Assembly: GCA_963698165.1 (NCBI GenBank)
Contig: CAVOPT010000007.1
Location: forward strand, 1 to 64,000
Direction of reading: 5' to 3'
Length of the DNA stretch: 64,000 bases
Origin: JAAYUJ01 sp963698165
Lineage (GTDB): Bacteria > Desulfobacterota > Syntrophobacteria > Syntrophobacterales > Syntrophobacteraceae
Positions within the stretch are counted from its first letter, which is position 1. The number at the start of each line of letters is the position of its first letter. Position numbers and translations under genes: made by a program. Positions 1 through 5,761 of the stretch are shown piece after piece. The notes under the pieces were generated by a model, which saw only the letters and a list, made by a program, of their open reading frames with translations, was not told where the DNA came from and made no database searches.

Positions 1-326
1 TGAAGAGCCATTTCTTCACCGGGGTGAACCGCATTTTCCTCCTCCTCCTGTCTTCTCAGCCATGGAGCACATCGGAGTCCATCTTAAGAGGTGCTTGAAA
101 AACCTGCATTCCAGCGCTCAAAGGATATCTTCCCGTTTAGCATACAACACGGGCACAAGGCCCTACGCTACCGTTTCTCAGCTCAACCGCCATCAGATTC
201 GAAATCCTGCCACACCCAGCCCGACGCCGGTTCGTAGCCTAGCCCCTTGTGGGCGTTGGGGTGCGATCCCCAAAACATGTGTGTGAACTCAGGGCTTTCT
301 ATACAACCTCTGAGATATCAGGTCTC

Positions 327-413
327 TCCTCCCTCGATGGGAGGGGTTGGGGGAGGGTGAAAAGCGGATGAGATCAACCCCCTCCCCCTCCCCCTCCCGC
401 CACGGGGAGGGGA
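327..413 (+). repeat. C-rich palindromic interspersed repeat, copy 1
   Basis: A C/T-rich arm and a G-rich arm face each other around a short centre reading GATGAGATCAA. The reverse complement matches the core of the element at 11781-11882 almost base for base, and a diverged copy lies at 45366-45496. It is intergenic and the frames through it are spurious. The flanks GGTCTC and GAGACC are also inverted. Confidence 0.75.
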
Positions 414-462
414 ATGGAGACCAGACGGGCCTGCCGATGCGTCGGCGCTGCTCCGGTCGCTT

Positions 463-493
463 CCAAGCCGCCGGCTCCGCTTCGGCGGCTTGG
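463..493 (-). other. GC-rich hairpin downstream of the variable repeat
   Basis: CCAAGCCGCC (463-472) pairs with GGCGGCTTGG (484-493) around an 11-nt loop. It lies about 72 nt beyond the 3' end of the variable repeat and 50 nt beyond the variable-protein stop codon. No T-run follows on the minus strand, so an intrinsic terminator is not the obvious reading. In the Bordetella phage DGR, hairpins just downstream of the variable repeat help target recognition; a similar role here is inference. Confidence 0.45.
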
Positions 494-542
494 GCTCCCT
501 CCACAGCGCAACACACAACAAGGCCCGCCAAAAACCAAGGGC

Positions 543-2861
543 TCAAGGGCCAAGGGAAACGGACCTGGAGAGGCGGAAGCCCAGGCCGCCGTCGCGGTAG
601 TCGGGCGAGTCGCCGAAGCGAAGCGCCGACCGGCAGTAGGCCGCGACGTCGTAAAAGCTGCCGCCGCGCATCACCCGGTCGGAGCCCCTGGGATTGTCTA
701 TCCAGGCGCGGCCATCATCGGGCGATCCTTTATAATTGGAATGCCAGTCATCCTCGACCCACTCCCAAACGTTGCCGACTACGTTGCATAAACCGATGGG
801 ATTGAGGTTTTCCTTGCCGGTGCGGGGGTTGATCTCATCGACGGCATGGGCAGTGGCCCTGCCGGTCTCACCGAACCAGGCGTGTTCCGGCAATTCATCC
901 TCGCGGTCACCGAAGAAATATTGAGTGGGCCGGGCATCCCTGCCGCCCCGGGCTGCGTACTCCCACTCGGCTTCCGTGGGAAGTCGCGCGCCGAGCCAGA
1001 GGGCGAAAAAATAGGCTTCCCACCAGGTGTTCCCGACGGCCGGATGGCTGCCACCTCCATAATGCGGGTATTTCTCTCCGAAGGGGAAGTTTGCCAGCAA
1101 GTGATTTGTCACGGGGTGTCTGGCCATGAAAAAAGTGCCCACTTCCACGGGGTGGGCGGGTTTTTCATCATCGCCATGGTGGTCGTCACCCATCCGGAAG
1201 CTGCCGCCTTCCACCTCGATCCACTCGAAGTGATTGGCCGGGTCGTTCAAGAACTTGTTCTGCCGAGTGATGGCATTGCTCAGATCCAGGAGTTCGTGGA
1301 TCACCCCGCCAGTCTGCAACGGCTTCAGTCCCATCTTCTCGAGGAGCATCTGGGCCTGATAGATCACCTCGCAATCCCGTTCCTCACATTCGAGCAACAG
1401 GATGCGCAGCGTTTCCCCCACGATGCTTTGTCGCTCTCCATCGGCGACCAGGGGCAGCGACTGCTCGAGGGAGTTGATCAGCAGCAATTTACCCTGGTTT
1501 CCTTGTTCATCTTCAATCAGGGGCTGGATGAGCTCAGCAACAGGGGTTTTGACTTCGGTAGTCACTCGCAGGGCCAGCGGCCGATTGATTGTCCACAATC
1601 CGTTGACCAACGATTTGACTTCATCGCCTCCTGGCAAGAGCCCGGCATAGAGCCTTACCACTTCTTCCCAATCCGGATTGGCCGCCTGGCGAATAACAAA
1701 ATCCGCTTTTTTGTTGAGTAGGGCGAGGGCCGTGAAGTACTCCCAAAGGGAGCGATGAATAAACGTGTAGCCTTCTTTGACGCGATGAATCAGGCCGGTT
1801 TGCCGCTGCAACTGGTCGAGAATTTCCTCGGTCTTGCCAAGTGCTCTGGCGGTTGCGTTGTGACGGCCGATGACATTCACATGATCCACGGAGAAGTCGG
1901 CCTCCTGCCACAGGAAAAACCGCAGAGAGAGATCCTTTAGAACCTCGAGTGCCTCCTCGTACTCAATACGAAGGAAACCGCCTCTTTTCACATCATAAGG
2001 GCGCTGCAGCAAATGCCGCGTGCAGCTTTCATAGAGCTGACTGCGGCGCTCAACCAGCTCGGTCTTGCCTCCACGTTCGAAGGTGTAACAGATCATGCTC
2101 AGCAGGAACGGATTGGCGGCGAGAGAACGTATCCGCGCCTTTTCCTGGAAAGTCCGCAGCAGCTGATCTATGGATTCGCTTTCTCCCGCAAACCATCGGG
2201 TGAGGTAATCACGGATCATCCGGGGGCTCAGCGGCATCAGGTCCATGGTGCGGTAGTCAGGGAAATCCTCTCTCTTGAGCCCCAGAGGCCGTGAGGTGAC
2301 GACGATGCTGCAGCGCGGATGATTCTTCGCGAAATCGTCAAGCAGTTCAGCCATCTTGCCTGCCGTCTCCGGATCTTCGATTTCGTCAAGGCCGTCCAGG
2401 AGCAAGACCATGGAACGCTCCAGGAGCCGCTTTTTGTCACAGAGCGCGTCACGCATTTCGGGACTGTCACTGTCGACATCAATCTGTCGGCACACGAATT
2501 TTTCCAGTGTTCCTTTGCGTGATTGAAAATCCCGCAGCCGCGTATAAATCGGAATCATCACCTTCCGGCCTTCCATGCTGAGTCCGGCAAAGTGGTGGCC
2601 GAGATAGCGAAGCAGTGTGGTCTTGCCCCCGCCTGGCAGGCCGCGCACGAGAATCCGCTGGGCTTTGCCGTTCTCCGAGAAAAGCTCTTCTGTCGTGATC
2701 GCCTCGCCATGGGCTTCCTCGAAAGTCTCTCGCCAGTCATTCAGCAGCATCGGTACAAAGCCCTGATCGATGGATGCCATGCGGTCCAGCGCCGTCTGGC
2801 CATCCTTCACAGACGAACGCCGTCGGCCGAAGAGATAAATGGTCGAGAATCGAGCCTGCAT
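543..2861 (-). CDS. NACHT NTPase with C-terminal FGE/C-type-lectin-fold variable domain (DGR target protein)
   Basis: 772 residues. A NACHT/STAND ATPase module follows a linker of about 70 residues: Walker A GLPGGGKT at 74-81 and Walker B VLLLDGLDE at 152-160. A helical region follows, then a formylglycine-generating-enzyme-like (FGE-sulfatase) domain from about residue 544, recognised by EGGSFRMG, LPTEAEWEYAARGG, NVVGNVWEW and a terminal RGGSF...GLGFRL. Residues 725-766 are encoded by the variable repeat, so the presumed ligand-binding surface is what the DGR rewrites. No clear Shine-Dalgarno precedes the ATG, and the frame stays open 18 codons upstream to a TGA (2916-2918) while overlapping the DUF4062 gene by 55 bases. 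It may therefore be the distal part of a frameshifted fusion. NACHT proteins with sensor domains act as NTP-driven conflict or immunity switches; the ligand here is unknown. Confidence 0.9.
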   Translation of the reverse strand: MQARFSTIYLFGRRRSSVKDGQTALDRMASIDQGFVPMLLNDWRETFEEAHGEAITTEELFSENGKAQRILVRGLPGGGKTTLLRYLGHHFAGLSMEGRKVMIPIYTRLRDFQSRKGTLEKFVCRQIDVDSDSPEMRDALCDKKRLLERSMVLLLDGLDEIEDPETAGKMAELLDDFAKNHPRCSIVVTSRPLGLKREDFPDYRTMDLMPLSPRMIRDYLTRWFAGESESIDQLLRTFQEKARIRSLAANPFLLSMICYTFERGGKTELVERRSQLYESCTRHLLQRPYDVKRGGFLRIEYEEALEVLKDLSLRFFLWQEADFSVDHVNVIGRHNATARALGKTEEILDQLQRQTGLIHRVKEGYTFIHRSLWEYFTALALLNKKADFVIRQAANPDWEEVVRLYAGLLPGGDEVKSLVNGLWTINRPLALRVTTEVKTPVAELIQPLIEDEQGNQGKLLLINSLEQSLPLVADGERQSIVGETLRILLLECEERDCEVIYQAQMLLEKMGLKPLQTGGVIHELLDLSNAITRQNKFLNDPANHFEWIEVEGGSFRMGDDHHGDDEKPAHPVEVGTFFMARHPVTNHLLANFPFGEKYPHYGGGSHPAVGNTWWEAYFFALWLGARLPTEAEWEYAARGGRDARPTQYFFGDREDELPEHAWFGETGRATAHAVDEINPRTGKENLNPIGLCNVVGNVWEWVEDDWHSNYKGSPDDGRAWIDNPRGSDRVMRGGSFYDVAAYCRSALRFGDSPDYRDGGLGFRLSRSVSLGP
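565..689 (-). repeat. DGR variable repeat (VR)
   Basis: 125 bases encoding residues 725-766 of the NACHT-FGE protein. Aligned without gaps to the template repeat (3652-3776) it has 22 differences. Nineteen are at adenines of the TR coding strand (31 adenines in total), changing AAC/AAT (Asn) codons to Leu, Phe, Gly, Asp and Tyr. Three are at other bases: TGG to TTT, and one wobble T to C. The 3' part (565-585) is identical in both copies and nearly free of adenine, as expected for the initiation-of-mutagenic-homing segment. Confidence 0.95.
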
Positions 2862-3466
2862 CGCTTTACAGTACTCACGAATAAGGGTTTGCTCGTCGGC
2901 CTCTGTGGACTCGGTTCAGATCCAACCGCAGCCAGACCGGATGGTGACCTGATATATTGAGTCAAATGTCTCCTGGCCTGCTTCTCGAACTCTGGCGCGT
3001 CTTTGAATGTCCAGTACAAACCCTCCTTGGGAAAGTCTTCTCGAAATTGAATGACGAGTTTTTGTTGGTCGCACTCTTCCTTAGTTTTAGGAACGTAGGG
3101 GGATTCTTTGAAATAGATCATGATTTGAGGGCGACGCCGGACTTGATAGCTTTGAATGGCAGTGCGGATCTCATGTTCGGTTCCGGAGAGCGCACCCATC
3201 GTGGGAGTTCCAAAGCGCTTCCAGAAAATCCCCAGCAAGACGTCACAGTCCTCGATGTTCAAGATGGGGTCGATGAGCCCCTGGGGACCCTCGGGGTGGA
3301 ACCCCGGGTAGGCATCCGTCTCCCACCGGCTCAATTCAAGCCGCAAATCGCGCTCGTCCGCGATACCGGTGTTCAGTTCCTCGATGACGGTTTCCATAAC
3401 CCGCCGTTCATCCGGCACATCTCCTGGAGAGCAGAGCACAATTCGAACAACTTGCTTGGTCTTCAT
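2807..3466 (-). CDS. DUF4062 (TIR-like conflict-system) domain protein
   Basis: 219 residues with a good ribosome binding site (GAGGAG) before the ATG. The N-terminal 170 residues match the DUF4062 pattern: LCSPGDVPDERRVMETVIEELN-type helix start, a later RWETDAYPG, the INIEDCDVLLGIFWKRFGTPT-type strand and the SGTEHEIRTA helix. DUF4062 proteins are found in NTPase-centred conflict systems, often fused to or next to NACHT modules, and probably act as effector or adaptor. The last 45 residues have low-complexity composition and overlap the NACHT frame, which continues in the -1 frame with no stop from 2915. A split fusion is therefore possible. Confidence 0.8.
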   Translation of the reverse strand: MKTKQVVRIVLCSPGDVPDERRVMETVIEELNTGIADERDLRLELSRWETDAYPGFHPEGPQGLIDPILNIEDCDVLLGIFWKRFGTPTMGALSGTEHEIRTAIQSYQVRRRPQIMIYFKESPYVPKTKEECDQQKLVIQFREDFPKEGLYWTFKDAPEFEKQARRHLTQYIRSPSGLAAVGSEPSPQRPTSKPLFVSTVKRCRLDSRPFISSADGVRL

Positions 3467-3498
3467 TTGCTCCTCACCAAATCAACGTGAAAAGAAGG

Positions 3499-3557
3499 CC
3501 CGGCGGCGGTGTTCGAGCAAACAAGCCTACTGACAGCCGCCGGGCGGGTCTTGTTTG
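3499..3557 (-). other. Interlaced inverted repeats 3' of the template repeat
   Basis: Two inverted repeats interlock in the spacer between TR and the DUF4062 gene. CCCGGCGGC (3499-3507) pairs with GCCGCCGGG (3536-3544), and CAAACAAG (3518-3525) pairs with CTTGTTTG (3550-3557). A small palindrome TGTGTCC/GGACACA (3613-3619/3622-3628) lies closer to TR. In the Bordetella phage DGR the RNA just 3' of TR (Sp region) is needed to prime cDNA synthesis. This 185-base spacer has the right position and is clearly structured; the function is inferred. Confidence 0.45.
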
Positions 3558-3651
3558 TCCGGCATGAGCCGGAACGGGTCCGGGGCGATGGTCAAGGCGT
3601 GGGTGCAGGCGATGTGTCCGTGGACACACCGCATCGGACCGTTGCCGTGAG

Positions 3652-3776
3652 CTGGAGAGGCGGAAGCCCAGGTTGTCGTTGCGATTGTCGGGCGAGTTGT
3701 TGTTGCGATTCGCCGACCGGCAGTTGGCCGCGTCGTTGTTCCAGCTGCCGCCGCGTATCACCCGGTTGGAGCCTCT
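3652..3776 (-). repeat. DGR template repeat (TR)
   Basis: 125-base donor copy of the variable repeat on the minus strand, rich in AAC/AAT codons (31 adenines on the coding strand). Read in the VR frame it would give RGGSW, then an Asn-rich stretch, then LGFRL. Its first 19 bases overlap the last codons and stop of the reverse transcriptase gene in another frame. The frame running through it (3474-3761) is not expected to be a gene. Homology with VR stops abruptly at 3652. Confidence 0.95.
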
Positions 3777-4783
3777 TGCGCCCCTGGCCTGTCAAAAAAA
3801 GACGCGCGCAGATTGCGCGTGTCCGCCTGCCGCATGAACCCGACGAGACTTGACATCGAGCGGGTCCATGTCTCTCCATCGATTTCCCCTGCCGCCAGTG
3901 CTCGCCCCCGAAACTGCACCTTTCGCCGGAAACGGCGCCACCCGGGTCGTGCAATGCGGATCACAGCGGGAAAGATGCGAAAGCCCAAAAACGGCAGACC
4001 CTGCTGGATCGGTGCGACATAGAGACTCCCGCTCTTGATCTCCAAATAAAGCCTCTCCTTCAGGTAAGTTTCGATCCGTGTGGCCGCATCCCACAGGGTG
4101 TCCTTTTCATCGGCCCACAAGACCAGGTCGTCCATGTACCGGACATATCCCTCGATCCGCAGAACCTCTTTGATGAAGTGATCCAACCCCGAAAGGTAGA
4201 AATTGGCAAAGTGCTGACTGGTGAGGTTGCCGATGGGTATCCCCTTGCCTGGTTCGGTCCAGGGTACCGGGTGGTCGATGAAAACATCCAGCAGCCGGAT
4301 CAAATCGGGGTCTTTGACCTTTCGACGCAGCTGATCCTTGAGAACACCGTGGTCCACCGAATCGAAGTACTTGTGCACGTCCAGTTTCAGGAAATAGTTG
4401 TACCGCCGACAGAACGCACGGGCCCGCTTCACGGCCTGGAGCGGGCCTTTGTTCCTGCGGCAGGCATAGGTGTCATGGATGAGCGTTTGTTCAAAGATGG
4501 GCTCCAAAACAGAACAGACCGCATGATGGACCACCCGGTCGCGAAACTCGGCGGCGCAGATCATGCGCTCTTTTGGCTCATAGATTCTAAAGGTGCGATA
4601 CGGGCGCGGCTGGTAGGATTTCTCCAGGAGCTCCTTTTCAAGCTCGATGACCTCGTGTTCCAGGTCCTGGAGAAAAAGCGCCACGGGAGTCTTGCTCCGC
4701 TTGGCCTTCGCGGCTCTCAGAGCCGACGTTCTCAGGGACTCAAAGGAACAAACCTCATCGAAGAGATGCCCCGTTCGCTTCAT
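3758..4783 (-). CDS. DGR reverse transcriptase
   Basis: 341 residues from the ATG at 4783, which overlaps the stop of the Avd gene as ATGA and is preceded by GAGGAG. An in-frame extension upstream to 4813 is less likely. Domain signs are the DGR/group II-type RT fold: fingers with LDVHKYFDSVDH (catalytic Asp of motif A), motif 4 IPIGNLTSQHFANFYL containing the DGR-typical GxxxSQ, and the YMDD active site in VRYMDDLVLW, then the thumb with GLPFLGFRI. It copies the TR RNA into adenine-mutagenised cDNA that replaces VR. No maturase or endonuclease domain is present. Length fits the family. Confidence 0.95.
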   Translation of the reverse strand: MKRTGHLFDEVCSFESLRTSALRAAKAKRSKTPVALFLQDLEHEVIELEKELLEKSYQPRPYRTFRIYEPKERMICAAEFRDRVVHHAVCSVLEPIFEQTLIHDTYACRRNKGPLQAVKRARAFCRRYNYFLKLDVHKYFDSVDHGVLKDQLRRKVKDPDLIRLLDVFIDHPVPWTEPGKGIPIGNLTSQHFANFYLSGLDHFIKEVLRIEGYVRYMDDLVLWADEKDTLWDAATRIETYLKERLYLEIKSGSLYVAPIQQGLPFLGFRIFPAVIRIARPGWRRFRRKVQFRGRALAAGEIDGETWTRSMSSLVGFMRQADTRNLRASFFDRPGAQEAPTG

Positions 4784-5127
4784 TCGCCCCTGCTCTCCTC
4801 GTGCTTGCGCCACCCGCCCACCATCTTGCCGGCCTCGTTGATCTGCCTGGAGGCATATTCGTAGCCCTTGGTGTCCAGGTAATGCTGATCATGGCTCATG
4901 CGCAGCATGATGCGAAGCTTTTCCATGCTCAGATCGATTCGACGCAGGATGTCTTGCTTCCTGGCGGCGTAACGAGCTTCCACAATTCCTTCGATGATAT
5001 CCAGCGCCAGGTTGTCGATCCGGTTGGTGAACGAAAAACGCACCTTCCTGGGAAATTTTTCCGTTTTTGCAAGGAGCCATTTGGAAAAATCATACCACAG
5101 CACGAATAGAGGCGGATCAGGAATCAC
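4780..5127 (-). CDS. Avd-like four-helix-bundle accessory protein of the DGR
   Basis: 115 residues, almost entirely helical and basic. It has the FTNRIDNLALDIIEGIVEARY-type first half and helices around KLRIMLRMSHD typical of the four-helix bundle (S23/IVP-like) family to which the Bordetella accessory variability determinant belongs. Avd forms a barrel-shaped pentamer that binds the reverse transcriptase and nucleic acid. The start is a GTG overlapping the HRDC gene stop as GTGA, and its own stop overlaps the reverse transcriptase ATG, giving tight coupling. Confidence 0.85.
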   Translation of the reverse strand: MIPDPPLFVLWYDFSKWLLAKTEKFPRKVRFSFTNRIDNLALDIIEGIVEARYAARKQDILRRIDLSMEKLRIMLRMSHDQHYLDTKGYEYASRQINEAGKMVGGWRKHEESRGE

Positions 5128-5621
5128 GTCTTGGGCTCTTTCCCACCTTCCTCCGGTTCCCCCCGGACCTGTGTCAGGTGTTTTCCAAGGATACCAAGAA
5201 TTTCATCTCCGTATTTGGCGGTCTTCGCCTCGCCGATTCCCTCAACCGCGCTCAGGGCCCCTCGGCTTGAGGCCCGGAGTCTCACCATCTTCGCCAGTTG
5301 CCTGTTGCTGGCAATCATGTACGGCGGAATCCCCTCGAGTTTGGCTCTGGCCAGCCGCCATGCCTTCAGGGCATCAAAAGTCTCCTTTTCGGAGTCGTCC
5401 AACTCCCTGCGGAGATCCGGAGCCGACGCCGGCCTTCTTCTTCCATCCTCCGATAAGGAACGGTACGCGAGCAAAACCGTGAGATAGGGCGTCCTCTCGT
5501 GGACGAAGAAGTGTTCCGTGAACTCGATGACTTCCTTGTCCGCGATGAAATCCTGGAGCGGCTCATCGTTGAAGCCACCCGTGCTATCGGAAAAACGCAA
5601 TGTGAACACTTTCAGCTTCAA
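5124..5621 (-). CDS. HRDC-domain DGR accessory protein
   Basis: 165 residues. The N-terminal half (VFTLRFSD..., EFTEHFFVH, YLTVLLAYR) matches the domain preceding HRDC in DGR-associated proteins. Residues of about 80-150 form an HRDC domain (ALKAWRLARAKLEGIPPY, then a helix-hairpin-like GIGEAKTAKYG). HRDC domains bind nucleic acid in RecQ helicases and RNase D; in DGRs this protein is an alternative or additional accessory factor. The start is probably TTG at 5621 with only a weak ribosome site; a GTG four codons in is another option. First gene of the DGR unit. Confidence 0.85.
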   Translation of the reverse strand: MKLKVFTLRFSDSTGGFNDEPLQDFIADKEVIEFTEHFFVHERTPYLTVLLAYRSLSEDGRRRPASAPDLRRELDDSEKETFDALKAWRLARAKLEGIPPYMIASNRQLAKMVRLRASSRGALSAVEGIGEAKTAKYGDEILGILGKHLTQVRGEPEEGGKEPKT

Positions 5622-5641
5622 ATCACCGAGGTCCTGTTACA

Positions 5642-5685
5642 ACAACGAAACTTCCAGACCCGCTCGGATCTGGAAGTTTCGTTGT
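5642..5685 (-). repeat. Perfect 17-bp inverted repeat between the alpha-2-macroglobulin gene and the DGR
   Basis: ACAACGAAACTTCCAGA (5642-5658) is the exact reverse complement of 5669-5685, with a 10-nt spacer. It lies 77 bases past the alpha-2-macroglobulin stop and just upstream of the HRDC gene. The minus-strand sequence after it has no T-run, so it is not a standard intrinsic terminator. It could still insulate the two units or mark an insertion edge of the DGR. Confidence 0.8.
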
Positions 5686-5761
5686 CGTATCAACCTGACG
5701 CCGTCGGGGGCTTCGGAAGCATACAAGGCTTCAGAAGGGTACAACGCCAATCCCGTCCCCC

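Larger units (their letters stand above)
1..542. other. Left-edge intergenic block, no gene recognised
   Basis: No reading frame here has both a start with a ribosome binding site and a recognisable protein. Short plus-strand frames give low-complexity translations. The block holds a small hairpin (TTGGGG 256-261 with CCCCAA 268-273), a C-rich interspersed repeat (327-413) and a GC-rich hairpin just past the end of the variable-protein gene (463-493). Confidence 0.6.
543..5621 (-). other. Diversity-generating retroelement (DGR) cassette
   Basis: All parts lie on the minus strand in the order HRDC protein, Avd-like protein, reverse transcriptase, TR, DUF4062 protein, NACHT-FGE variable protein with VR. 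The three upstream genes overlap by 4 bases each, so they form one translationally coupled unit. Diagnostic signs are the TR/VR pair with adenine-specific mismatches, the reverse transcriptase with YMDD and the DGR-type GNLTSQ motif, and the two accessory proteins. The alpha-2-macroglobulin gene ends upstream at 5762, separated by a strong inverted repeat. Confidence 0.95.

Noticed and set aside
62..286. Plus-strand 74-codon frame at the left edge
   Set aside because: No ribosome site or family resemblance; composition looks like intergenic DNA.
3474..3761. Reading frame through the template repeat giving RGGSWNN...LGFRL
   Set aside because: It is the TR read in the VR frame. The sequence after TR is not protein-like and the start has no ribosome site.
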